Source of the DNA: BOKV01 sp041397525
GTDB taxonomy: Bacteria; Pseudomonadota; Alphaproteobacteria; Rhizobiales; Rhizobiaceae
Reading direction: 5' to 3'
Assembly: GCA_041397525.1 (NCBI GenBank)
Contig: JAWKWL010000001.1
Coordinates: 310,001 to 374,000 of the forward strand
DNA: 64,000 nucleotides
Below, piece by piece: positions 27,191 to 35,477 of this stretch; the first letter of the stretch is position 1, and every line of letters begins with the position of its first letter. The notes under the pieces are model-generated. The model saw nothing but the letters and a program-made list of their open reading frames with translations, had not been told where the DNA came from and ran no database searches. The position numbers and the translations under genes are program-made.

Positions 27191-28228
27191 TCAGCAACCG
27201 TTGGCGGAGCCGGCTGCTACGCCCGCACATGCCTGGTCTTTGGTGATGTGACCGGCATCAATGGCAACGCTGATGTTGTCCTTGGTGATCGGCGTTGGCG
27301 CGAGCAGGATGGAGTTCATTTCCACGCCCTTCTTGCCGCCGCTGAACTTGGCCACACCCGGGATTGCTGCCATGTCTGTGCCGTCAGCAAGGGCATTCGC
27401 TGCTTCTGCAGCTACCTTGCCGAGGTCCTTGGCGTTCTTCCAGACCGAAACGGTCTGTGTACCGAGTGCAACGCGGTTGATCGCTGCAAGGTCACCGTCC
27501 TGGCCTCCGACCGGGATACCGGCCATGCCCTGCGCGGTCAGCGCTGCGACAACGCCTGATGCCATGCCGTCGTTTTCGGAAAGAACTGCATCAACCTTGT
27601 TGTCGGTCGAGGTCAGGCACTGTTCCATGTTCTTCTGCGCATTGTCCGGCTTCCAGCCATCAGTGAATGTCTCGCAGACATTCTTGATCTTGCCTGAGTC
27701 GAGGCCGTCCTTGAGTACTTCCATCATGCCCTGGAACAGGAATGTTGCATTCGGGTCGCCCTTGTCACCCTTGATGAAGGCATAGTTGCCTTCCGGCTTA
27801 ACCTTCTGGATTTCCTGGGCAATGATACGACCGACGCCGACATTGTCGAAGGTGATGTAAAGTGCGTTCGGATCTTCGAACTGAACGTCATAGGCAATCG
27901 ACTTGATGCCGGCATCGCTCAGCGCCTTGATCGACGGCAGGATCGCGTCGCTGTCGAACGCAACAACCATGACAACGTCCGGCTTCTGCGAGATCAGGCT
28001 TTCGATGTCTGCGGCCTGCTTCTGCGCGGAACCCTGGGCGTCGGTGGAGATGTACTTGTTGCCTGCTGCTTCGACTGCTGCCTTGATGGCTGCTTCGTCA
28101 GTCTTCCAGCGCTCTTCCTGGAATGTCTTCCAGGAAACCGCGATTGTCTTGTCTTTCGCGATTGCTACCCCACCCATGGACAGGGTGACAACGGCGCTTG
28201 CGAGAAGCGCTCCAACGATTTTCTTCAT
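27191..28228 (-). CDS. xylF: xylose ABC transporter, periplasmic binding protein
   Basis: A 345-residue family-4 sugar-binding protein. A signal peptide (MKKIVGALLASAVVTLSMGG and ending AIA) precedes KDKTIAVSWKTF. The pattern VSWKTFQEERWKTD, QGSAQKQAADIESLI and VLSENDGMASGVV matches XylF proteins. The ATG at 28228 is preferred to an upstream frame extension because the signal sequence starts there. It is the first gene of the xylose operon, divergent from the ROK regulator. Confidence 0.92.
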   Translation of the reverse strand: MKKIVGALLASAVVTLSMGGVAIAKDKTIAVSWKTFQEERWKTDEAAIKAAVEAAGNKYISTDAQGSAQKQAADIESLISQKPDVVMVVAFDSDAILPSIKALSDAGIKSIAYDVQFEDPNALYITFDNVGVGRIIAQEIQKVKPEGNYAFIKGDKGDPNATFLFQGMMEVLKDGLDSGKIKNVCETFTDGWKPDNAQKNMEQCLTSTDNKVDAVLSENDGMASGVVAALTAQGMAGIPVGGQDGDLAAINRVALGTQTVSVWKNAKDLGKVAAEAANALADGTDMAAIPGVAKFSGGKKGVEMNSILLAPTPITKDNISVAIDAGHITKDQACAGVAAGSANGC

Positions 28229-28353
28229 ACTGTTTCCTCCCGGTGCATGCAGCACCCTGATAGCCAGGCACTCAAGGAGCGCCATCTTTGAATACGCTTT
28301 CCGGAATTCGGCGAAGCCATCCGCGAACCTCTTTAATTCGAGGATCGAAAAAA

Positions 28354-28382
28354 AGAGTGACTCAACTGGGAACCTGTGTCAA
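28354..28382 (-). promoter_or_regulatory. candidate xylF promoter
   Basis: A consensus -35 TTGACA (28382-28377 on the minus strand) is followed after 17 bases by CACTCT, a poor -10. It lies about 125 bases upstream of the xylF ATG. The strong -35 with weak -10 suggests activation or repression by a bound factor. Confidence 0.4.
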
Positions 28383-28407
28383 CATGATTTTGAGACAAGC
28401 CAAATTA

Positions 28408-28475
28408 TTGCAATGCAACAGGAATTTCTGCTGCAGTGCAAAATCGGCATGCAACGCGGCTTTCGCCGCATTGCA
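28408..28475. promoter_or_regulatory. two dyads between xylF and the ROK regulator (probable operators)
   Basis: 28408-28421 (TTGCAATGCAACAG) and 28428-28441 (CTGCTGCAGTGCAA) form a 14-bp inverted repeat with two mismatches around GAATTT. 28450-28460 (TGCAACGCGGC) and 28465-28475 (GCCGCATTGCA) form an 11-bp repeat with one mismatch around TTTC. Both share TGCAA/TTGCA ends. They lie between the divergent starts and are the natural sites for the ROK protein encoded next door. Confidence 0.6.
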
Positions 28476-28507
28476 TTCAAAATGAAGTTGCGAGGGGAAT
28501 TCCAGGC

Positions 28508-29815
28508 ATGTCCGCCATCGCGAGATCGGACGATTTGCGCCGCCAGAACCAGGGGCGTATCTTGACTGCGCTGCGCCGCAAGGCACCGCTGTCGAGAACA
28601 GAACTGAGCGCGGCGACCGGGCTTAGCGCATCAACCGTGACGGCGATCACGGCATTGTTGATTGCGTCGGGCACCCTGATCGAAACACATCCCGTCGACA
28701 GCTCGGACGCAAGTCTTTCCCGCCGCGGTCGGCCGCAGGTCGCGCTGTCCTTCAATCCCGACTATGCCAGCATCGCAGTGATATCCTATTCGCTGAACCG
28801 CGTTTCGGCTGCCCTCGTCGATTACAGTGGCGAGGTGCGGGCCGAACAGGTCATCCGTCTGGAAACCAGGAAGGCTTCCAGCCTGGACATCGTCAACGCT
28901 ATTTCGCGCGTGCTGGACCTTGCCATTGCCGAGGCCATCACCAAAGGCCCGCTACTTCACATAGCCGTAGGCGTTCAGGGTGTCGTGGACGCGGCTGGAA
29001 AGACGGTGCTTTGGACACCGATCCAGTCAAGTCTGGACGTTCCACTCGCATCCCTTCTGGTCGAGCGCTATCATGTGCCGGTTTCACTGGCCAATGACTG
29101 CAGCATGATCGCAGAGGCGCTGCGTTGGCAGTCGCCTTCGCTCTATGGCAACAGTTTCGGGGCAGTCCTGCTCTCGCATGGCATCGGAATGGGCCTGTTC
29201 CTGAAGGGCCACCTGTTCTCCGGCATCGGCTCATCAGCAACCGAATTCGGACACATGAACCACATCCCGCACGGCGCATCCTGCCGCTGCGGCGGCAAGG
29301 GCTGTATAGAGGCCTATGCAGGTGACTACGGCATCTGGCGGCTTGCCCATGAAATGCCGGCCGACACACCTCCGAAAAATGACCTTCAGATGCTGGACAT
29401 GAAGGGATTGGCTGACCGCGCACGCGCCTCGGACGGGCCGGAACGCGCTGCCTATCGTGCCGCCGGGCTTGCCATAGGCTCCGGACTGAAAAGCATGTTT
29501 GCGCTGTTTGACCCCTTCCCTGTTGCTTTCGCAGGATCTGGTGCCGCCGCTTTCGACCTGATGGAAGACGCAATCCGTGAGGCGCTTGGCGATCAGGCAA
29601 TCGGCATGGCAACACCGAAAGTCGAAATGCGGTGTTATCCGGACGAGTTTCCGCTGGTACGTCTTGGCTGCGCCATGACAGCGCTGGTCTATCTTGATGC
29701 AAATGAATTGCTGGCACCCGATCAGTCACACAAGGCGGGCAAACTGGTCGAATATGCGGACGTTAATGACCGGGAAGCTGAGATGAAAGACAAGGACATG
29801 CAACATGCCTGCTGA
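28508..29815 (+). CDS. ROK family transcriptional regulator (XylR-like)
   Basis: A 435-residue repressor with an N-terminal winged helix (APLSRTELSAATGLSASTVT) and a sugar-kinase-fold ROK domain. The zinc site is present as H249 and C259, C261, C266 (CRCGGKGC). The ATP-binding DxGxT of true ROK kinases is not apparent (ISYSLNRVSAAL instead), so it is a sensor rather than a kinase. Divergent to the xylose operon, it probably represses it until xylose binds. The ATG at 28508 follows GAGGGG. Its 3' end overlaps the next gene by 11 bases. Confidence 0.9.
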   Translation: MSAIARSDDLRRQNQGRILTALRRKAPLSRTELSAATGLSASTVTAITALLIASGTLIETHPVDSSDASLSRRGRPQVALSFNPDYASIAVISYSLNRVSAALVDYSGEVRAEQVIRLETRKASSLDIVNAISRVLDLAIAEAITKGPLLHIAVGVQGVVDAAGKTVLWTPIQSSLDVPLASLLVERYHVPVSLANDCSMIAEALRWQSPSLYGNSFGAVLLSHGIGMGLFLKGHLFSGIGSSATEFGHMNHIPHGASCRCGGKGCIEAYAGDYGIWRLAHEMPADTPPKNDLQMLDMKGLADRARASDGPERAAYRAAGLAIGSGLKSMFALFDPFPVAFAGSGAAAFDLMEDAIREALGDQAIGMATPKVEMRCYPDEFPLVRLGCAMTALVYLDANELLAPDQSHKAGKLVEYADVNDREAEMKDKDMQHAC

Positions 29816-31241
29816 AGTTGTCCGGGCTCCCTCGCTGGCCGTACTGGTGATACTGGCGGCAACAGGCCTGGCTAGTGCTGCTGATGCAATCGCAAGCCAG
29901 CCCTGGGCGGAACGTGCCATAACCAGCCATGTCGACCAGAACACGCTCAAGGGTGTTTTGTCCAAGGCCGAACTCGATGCACTCATCGCTGCGGGTGAGC
30001 ACCTCTTCGCCGGCCGCTTCACCGCGGCTGATGGCGTTGGCCGCCCGATGGCGACCCAGGCAATCACACCCGTGAAGCGCAAGCGCCTGGTCAAGGACGC
30101 ATTTTTCCGCACGGCAGGCATGGATGCCAACGGCTGCTCCAGTTGCCACAATCAGCCGTTCACTGGTGGTGCGGGCGATTTTGCCGTCAATGTCTTTGTC
30201 TCCGAAGGGTTCACCAACGCGGATTTCGACAGCCTTGACCCGCAGTTTTCCAATGAGCGTAATACCAATCACCTGTTTGGAGCTGGTCTGGTTGAACTGC
30301 TGGCGCGCGAAATGACCGCCGAACTGCACGAATTGCGCAAGGATGGATTGGACAAGGCTCATGCCTCAGGCCAAGAGGTCAACCTGCGCCTCATCACCAA
30401 GGGCGTCGACTTCGGCACCTTGAAAATCATGCCGGACGGCATGATCGACCTTTCCGGACTGGATGGCATCGACACCGATCTGGTAATTCGCCCGTTCAGC
30501 CAGAAGGGCGTGATGACATCGCTGCGACAGTTTACCGTCAACGCGCTTAACCATCATCACGGCATGCAGGCCGTCGAACGGTTTGGAATTCGCTGGACCG
30601 GCGAAACGGATTTTGACGAAGACGGCAAATCCGATGAGATGGGCGATGGCGATGTATCGGCCCTTGTTGCCTGGCAGGCCTCCTTGCGCCTTCCCGTAGC
30701 CAAGGTTCCCGAGAACAGTGATTGGCAGCGGGCTGCCAAACGCGGTAGCGCCGTCTTCGATGAAACTGGCTGCAACAGCTGCCATATCCGCTCACTGCCG
30801 CTCAGATCGCTCTCATTTTCCGATCCCGGCCCCTATGACGCCGCTGGAACGCTGCGAACTGGCGAATTGCCTGACCAACCGGTTTATGACCTTAGTCTCC
30901 TCGACTGGGCGAAAAACCTGGAAAAAGACGCTGACGGCAACTGGCTGGTACCGCTTTTCGGCGATCTGAAACGCCATACCATTGCCGACCAGCGCAACCC
31001 CGCGTTTGGAAACGAACTTCTGGCACAGCGTTTCGTCGATCGCGAGGTGTTCCAGACCAGCGAATTGTGGGGCATAGCTTCAACCGCACCCTACGGGCAT
31101 CGCGGTGACATGGTAACGCTTGACGAAGTCATCCGCGCGCATGGCGGAGAGGCTGAGCCGGTGACAAAGGCCTACAAGGCACTCGAAGAAAGCGACCGCT
31201 CTGCCCTCATCGCTTTCCTGAAAACACTGGTGATCGAATGA
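29805..31241 (+). CDS. di-heme oxidoreductase family c-type cytochrome
   Basis: A 478-residue exported protein of the di-heme oxidoreductase (DHOR) family. A hydrophobic signal segment (residues 9-26) precedes two CxxCH heme sites, CSSCH (111-115) and CNSCH (323-327). DFDEDGKSDEMGDGD (269-283) looks like a calcium loop. Members are periplasmic and distantly related to di-heme peroxidases, and most have no assigned substrate. Translation starts inside the end of the ROK gene, and the stop overlaps the start of the CRTAC1 gene, so the three are likely co-translated. Confidence 0.85.
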   Translation: MPAEVVRAPSLAVLVILAATGLASAADAIASQPWAERAITSHVDQNTLKGVLSKAELDALIAAGEHLFAGRFTAADGVGRPMATQAITPVKRKRLVKDAFFRTAGMDANGCSSCHNQPFTGGAGDFAVNVFVSEGFTNADFDSLDPQFSNERNTNHLFGAGLVELLAREMTAELHELRKDGLDKAHASGQEVNLRLITKGVDFGTLKIMPDGMIDLSGLDGIDTDLVIRPFSQKGVMTSLRQFTVNALNHHHGMQAVERFGIRWTGETDFDEDGKSDEMGDGDVSALVAWQASLRLPVAKVPENSDWQRAAKRGSAVFDETGCNSCHIRSLPLRSLSFSDPGPYDAAGTLRTGELPDQPVYDLSLLDWAKNLEKDADGNWLVPLFGDLKRHTIADQRNPAFGNELLAQRFVDREVFQTSELWGIASTAPYGHRGDMVTLDEVIRAHGGEAEPVTKAYKALEESDRSALIAFLKTLVIE

Positions 31242-32911
31242 TGCGTTCCTTCTTTGCGATCCTTTCAGTCGCCGGCCTGGCGCTCGGCATCTTGTCATGC
31301 CCCGCCCTTTCCGCCGATACGGCAGCGGACGAAAATGAGCGCGCCAAACCGGTTATGGATGTACCGGTGATGCAGGAGGAAGCAATTGCCGCCGGTATCA
31401 ACCATGCCTATCGCGGCCCGTGGGAATTCTTTGTCGGTGGCGGCGCTGCCGTGTTTGACTGCAATGGCGACCGCAGGCCAGACCTGTTCATCGCGGGAGG
31501 CACCGAACCGGCACAGCTTTACATCAACAAGTCTGAAACCGGCGGCGCGCTTTCATTTGAAGCCCGCACAGTAGACCTGCCGGAACGTGACCTGATAAGC
31601 GTTACGGGCGCTTATCCCGTTGACATCGACAATGATGGCCACATGGACCTGGCCGTGCTGCGCGTGGGTACCAACTTGCTGCTGAAAGGCGGTCCGGATT
31701 GCGCCTTCACCAATGCCGGGCGTGCTTTTAGTTTCGATGGTGGCCGCGCATGGACCACGGCATTCGCTGCCACCTTCGAGGAAGGCCAGCAGTTCCCGAC
31801 TCTTGCTTTCGGCAATTATGTCGACCGTTCCGCACCCGGTTCGCCCTGGGGAACCTGCCATGACAATGAGTTACTGCGCCCATTGCCGGGCAAAAACCCC
31901 GATTACTCGGAAAAGACCGTGCTTTCGCCGGGCTATTGCACCTTGTCCATCCTGTTCACCGACTGGAACAAGAGCGGAATACCGGCCCTGCGCATGACCA
32001 ATGACCGACAATATTACCGAGGTGGCGACGAGCAGCTCTGGCGTATTGATCCTGGCCGCCCCCCTCGCCTTTATTCAAGCTCTGACGGATGGCGTACGGT
32101 TTCCATCTGGGGCATGGGCATAGCCGAGGCTGACCTCAATGCAGACGGCTATCCTGAATACGCCCTGACATCCATGGGCGACACCAAATTGCAGACCCTG
32201 GACGAGGACGCCGAGGAAGGCCGCCCGGTCTATCGCGACATAGCCTATGAGCGCGGAGCGACCGCGCACCGCGCCTATACTGGTGGAGCCCTGAAACCCT
32301 CAACAGGCTGGCATGCGGAATTTGACGATTTCAACAATGATGGCCGCCTCGACCTGTTCATCGCCAAGGGTAATGTCGAACAGATGCCGGAATTTGCCTC
32401 TTTCGATCCCGACAACCTTCTGCTCGGCGGTTTCGACGGCAAATACACCGAAGCGGGCGACCTTGCTGGCATCGCTCTACCCACCAAGGGCCGTGGCGCA
32501 GCGATTGCCGATTTCAACCTTGACGGCATGCTCGATCTGCTGGTGGTCAACCGCGAACACAATGTCAGCCTGTTCCGCAACGTAGGCGCAAAGGCCGGCT
32601 GGGGCACACGCCCCATGGGCAACTGGCTTGAAATTGAATTGCGCCAGAAAGGGGCGAACCGCAATGCCGTTGGCGCGTCGATTTCCGTCAAGACCGGCAA
32701 CACTACGCGGACGCGCAACATACAGGTTGGCGGCGGCCACGCCTCGGGCAAGGCGGGTTTTGTGCATGTTGGCCTTGGCGTATCCGAGCGGGCCGAAATT
32801 CGCATTCGCTGGCCTGATGGTGAATGGAGCGCATCCTACAGGGTATTTGCCAACAATTTCGTGGTGATCGACAAGGGAGCCGAACAGGCAAAATACTGGT
32901 TGCCGCAATAA
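31238..32911 (+). CDS. CRTAC1/ASPIC-UnbV family VCBS-repeat protein
   Basis: A 557-residue secreted beta-propeller-like protein. The signal peptide ends near residue 26, and C21 in ILSCPALSA could be a lipid attachment site. Five FG-GAP/VCBS calcium motifs are visible: DCNGDRRPD, DIDNDGHMD, DLNADGYPE, DFNNDGRLD and DFNLDGMLD. The last 100 residues have the ASPIC/UnbV character (VGASISVKTGN, GGGHASG, IRIRWPDG). It overlaps the di-heme cytochrome gene by 4 bases, suggesting a periplasmic partnership. Function unknown. Confidence 0.85.
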   Translation: MMRSFFAILSVAGLALGILSCPALSADTAADENERAKPVMDVPVMQEEAIAAGINHAYRGPWEFFVGGGAAVFDCNGDRRPDLFIAGGTEPAQLYINKSETGGALSFEARTVDLPERDLISVTGAYPVDIDNDGHMDLAVLRVGTNLLLKGGPDCAFTNAGRAFSFDGGRAWTTAFAATFEEGQQFPTLAFGNYVDRSAPGSPWGTCHDNELLRPLPGKNPDYSEKTVLSPGYCTLSILFTDWNKSGIPALRMTNDRQYYRGGDEQLWRIDPGRPPRLYSSSDGWRTVSIWGMGIAEADLNADGYPEYALTSMGDTKLQTLDEDAEEGRPVYRDIAYERGATAHRAYTGGALKPSTGWHAEFDDFNNDGRLDLFIAKGNVEQMPEFASFDPDNLLLGGFDGKYTEAGDLAGIALPTKGRGAAIADFNLDGMLDLLVVNREHNVSLFRNVGAKAGWGTRPMGNWLEIELRQKGANRNAVGASISVKTGNTTRTRNIQVGGGHASGKAGFVHVGLGVSERAEIRIRWPDGEWSASYRVFANNFVVIDKGAEQAKYWLPQ

Positions 32912-33261
32912 TTCCGCTGGTCCTGGCGCTTGTCTGGCCCGATAGGCTGTGTTCAATTGGCAACAACATCAGTTTGCGCACAAGTTTGGCCGCAAGTTTG
33001 GGCGCCAATTGCTGCAGGGCAAAACGCACATGCTGGACAATTTGCAACAGTGTGGCTACAAGCGCCGAGTCAACGGGTATTTTTTGGCCATCCGGACCTG
33101 TGTCCGGATCGTGGGGAAATGCCTCCGGCCATTAGCCGCTGACAAATCCGTGCGAAGGCGGTCTACCGGCTCATCGGACATTACTGAGGGATTATTGGTG
33201 GTTTGATCTTGCCCGGCCAGCGCCACAGCAAATCGCCAGATTTACGAACAAGAGGCAAAAC
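32912..33261 (+). other. intergenic region upstream of acpXL
   Basis: 350 bases without a convincing gene. It contains two 12-base tandem units (CAAGTTTGGCCG at 32981, CAAGTTTGGGCG at 32993) inside a wider pair of CAATTGGC / GCCAATTG arms (about 32954 and 33004). A perfect 8-bp hairpin ATCCGGAC-CTGT-GTCCGGAT lies at 33090-33109. The acpXL promoter should be in the right half. I could not fix its -35/-10 boxes. Confidence 0.5.
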
Positions 33262-33540
33262 GTGAGCACGACATTCGACAAGGTCGCCGACATCATCGCC
33301 GAGACAAGCGAAATTCCACGCGAGGAAATCACGCCTGAGAGCCATACAATTGACGATCTGGGCATCGACAGCCTCGATTTCCTCGACATCGTGTTTGCGG
33401 TGGACAAGGAATTCGGAATCAAGATCCCGCTCGAAACCTGGACACAGGAAGTCAATGACGGCAAGGCCTCGACCGAGGAATACTTCGTCATGAAGAACCT
33501 TTGCGCCAAGATCGACGCGCTCGTTGCTGCCAAGGCCTGA
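33262..33540 (+). CDS. acpXL: acyl carrier protein AcpXL
   Basis: A 92-residue specialised acyl carrier protein that carries the 27-hydroxyoctacosanoate chain for lipid A. The phosphopantetheine serine is S37 in GIDSLDFLD. Length and C-terminal extension match AcpXL rather than house-keeping AcpP. The start is a GTG at 33262 behind AGAGG. It opens the six-gene very-long-chain fatty acid cluster found across Hyphomicrobiales. Confidence 0.95.
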   Translation: MSTTFDKVADIIAETSEIPREEITPESHTIDDLGIDSLDFLDIVFAVDKEFGIKIPLETWTQEVNDGKASTEEYFVMKNLCAKIDALVAAKA

Positions 33541-33585
33541 CCCGTCAGGCTTCCAAGCAATTGCAGCACACGCGCTGAAGAACCA

Positions 33586-33603
33586 GGCCCCGCAAGCGGG
33601 GCC
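33586..33603 (+). terminator. GC hairpin after acpXL
   Basis: GGCCCCG-CAAG-CGGGGCC, 45 bases after the acpXL stop, followed only by TCGTCGTTTG. A second short repeat GCCTGAC-CC-GTCAGGC (33535-33550) covers the stop codon. Probably a partial terminator or RNA stabiliser that raises acpXL expression over the rest of the operon. Confidence 0.45.
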
Positions 33604-33666
33604 TCGTCGTTTGATAAAGACACTTCATCCAGGCAAAACCCAACGTGAAGTACTGGCAGGATTTCG

Positions 33667-34125
33667 ATGCAACTTGAATATTTCCAGATGATTGATCGCA
33701 TCGTCTCCGTCGACATGGAGGCGAAAGTGCTTGAGGCGACTTCGATCGTGCCCGACAAGAGCACGGTTTTCGAAGGTCACTTCCCGGGTCACCCTCTTGT
33801 TCCTGGCGTTTTGCTGATCGAAACCATGGCTCAGGCCTCCGGCATCATGATCATGCACACTATCGATTTTACCAAAATCCCGCTGCTGGCCGGTGTCAAG
33901 GAAGGCAAGTTGCGCGATTTCGTCGGGCCGGGCACTGAACTGCAGATCAAGGCCACAATCGAGCACGAAGGCTCCGGCTACGCGGTCACAAAGGCCGAAA
34001 TTCGTTCCGGCAACAAACGTATCGCCAATGCACAGCTCACCTATACGATCCTCCCCTTCCCATCCCCTGATTTGCAGGGATTGATAAAGGGACAGGTTGC
34101 TGACATGAAGAAGCTGCGGGGCTGA
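33667..34125 (+). CDS. fabZXL: 3-hydroxyacyl-ACP dehydratase, FabZ-like
   Basis: A 152-residue hot-dog fold dehydratase. FEGHFPGHPLVPGVLLIETMAQ holds the active-site histidine and the glutamate region of FabZ. It would dehydrate 3-hydroxyacyl-AcpXL intermediates during elongation to C28. It is the second gene of the acpXL cluster, and its position equals fabZXL in Rhizobium. Confidence 0.9.
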   Translation: MQLEYFQMIDRIVSVDMEAKVLEATSIVPDKSTVFEGHFPGHPLVPGVLLIETMAQASGIMIMHTIDFTKIPLLAGVKEGKLRDFVGPGTELQIKATIEHEGSGYAVTKAEIRSGNKRIANAQLTYTILPFPSPDLQGLIKGQVADMKKLRG

Positions 34126-34253
34126 AAAGCTTCTGCCGTCGGGCAGTGCTGTTTTTTGCTGTCAGGCAGGCCCGTATTGGGTAAAAGGATCACAACCGCC
34201 CGGCAATCAGCTGCCGGGATACCGGAAATTCGAACGGAATAGACGAACAACCG

Positions 34254-35441
34254 ATGAAAAATCGCGAAGTCTGGATTACGGGTATCGGACTGGTATCCTG
34301 TTTTGGTGAAGGTGCCGCAACCCACTGGGACCTGCTCGGCGGCAAGAATGCCCCCGCCCCTGTTGTCGACAGCGAGCGTTTCAAACCCTATTCAGTGCAT
34401 CCGCTGCCGGAAATGGACTGGTCAAAGCAGATCCCGCGCCGCGGCGACCAGCGCCAGATGGAAAACTGGCAGCGACTGGGCACCTATACGGCCGGACTGG
34501 CGCTTGACGACGCCGGTCTGAAGGACAATGAGGAACTTGTCAGCACGATGGACCTCGTCGTCGCCGCAGGCGGCGGTGAGCGCGACATCGCAGTTGACGA
34601 TTCGATCATGAAGGACGCCGCAAGCCGCAACGACCGCGAGAACCTCCTGAACGAGCGGCTTCCCTTCGATCTGCGCCCGACGCTTTTCCTGGCACAATTG
34701 TCGAACCTGATGGCTGGCAACATCTCCATCGTCCACAAGGTCACGGGTTCTTCGCGTACGTATATGGGCGAGGAAACCGCCGGCATCACCGCGATCCAGA
34801 ACGCTGTATCGCGCATCCAGTCCGGCCAGAGCACACATTTGCTGGTGGGTGGCGCATTCAATGCCGAGCGCATCGACCTGCTGCTTTCGATGGAACTTGG
34901 CCATTTTGCCCATCACGGCACACCCTCACCGATCCAGGCCCGCCAGAAGAATGGTGGCGGCATGATTACCGGAAGTGCAGGCGCCTTCCTCGTGCTCGAA
35001 GACGCCGAATTCGCCCGCAAGCGCGGCGCGGTTCCCTATGCCAGGCTCTCCCGCATCGTTTCTGATCTCGGCAGCCGCGCTCCTGACAAAGCCGCTGCGC
35101 GTATTGACGAACTGCTTGAAAGCCTTGACGTTCCAGCTGGTACCGCTGTCGTCACTGGTGCAAGCGGCTACGGTCCGGCAACTGAACTGGAATTCGCGGC
35201 GCTTGAGCGCAAGCTTGGCAAAGGCGCCGCGATCCGAGCCTTTGCCACGATGATCGGCAATCCGATCGAGGCTAACTTTCCAGCCGGTGTGGCACTTGCT
35301 GCATTGGCAATTCGCAATGGCGGCTTCTTTGCACCGTTCGAAAATGCCGAACTGCCGCTCGACGGCGCACCGTCATCTGTGCTGGTCGCAACCATTGGGC
35401 ACAATCTGGGCGAAGGCTTCGGCCTGGTCGAAAAGGTCTGA
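34254..35441 (+). CDS. fabF2XL: ketosynthase-like protein without catalytic residues (FabF2XL)
   Basis: A 395-residue protein with the thiolase/ketosynthase fold, but all three catalytic positions are altered. The cysteine motif is replaced by VTGSSRTYMG (about 163-172), the first histidine motif by GASGYGP (302-308), and the second by MIGNPIEA, with N336 in place of histidine. This resembles chain-length-factor subunits that pair with an active ketosynthase. The next gene encodes an intact enzyme 36 bases downstream, so a heterodimer is likely. Cluster position equals fabF2XL. Confidence 0.88.
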   Translation: MKNREVWITGIGLVSCFGEGAATHWDLLGGKNAPAPVVDSERFKPYSVHPLPEMDWSKQIPRRGDQRQMENWQRLGTYTAGLALDDAGLKDNEELVSTMDLVVAAGGGERDIAVDDSIMKDAASRNDRENLLNERLPFDLRPTLFLAQLSNLMAGNISIVHKVTGSSRTYMGEETAGITAIQNAVSRIQSGQSTHLLVGGAFNAERIDLLLSMELGHFAHHGTPSPIQARQKNGGGMITGSAGAFLVLEDAEFARKRGAVPYARLSRIVSDLGSRAPDKAAARIDELLESLDVPAGTAVVTGASGYGPATELEFAALERKLGKGAAIRAFATMIGNPIEANFPAGVALAALAIRNGGFFAPFENAELPLDGAPSSVLVATIGHNLGEGFGLVEKV

Positions 35442-35477
35442 CTGGCAAATCGTGCTGAACTGACTGGAGAATAGGTC

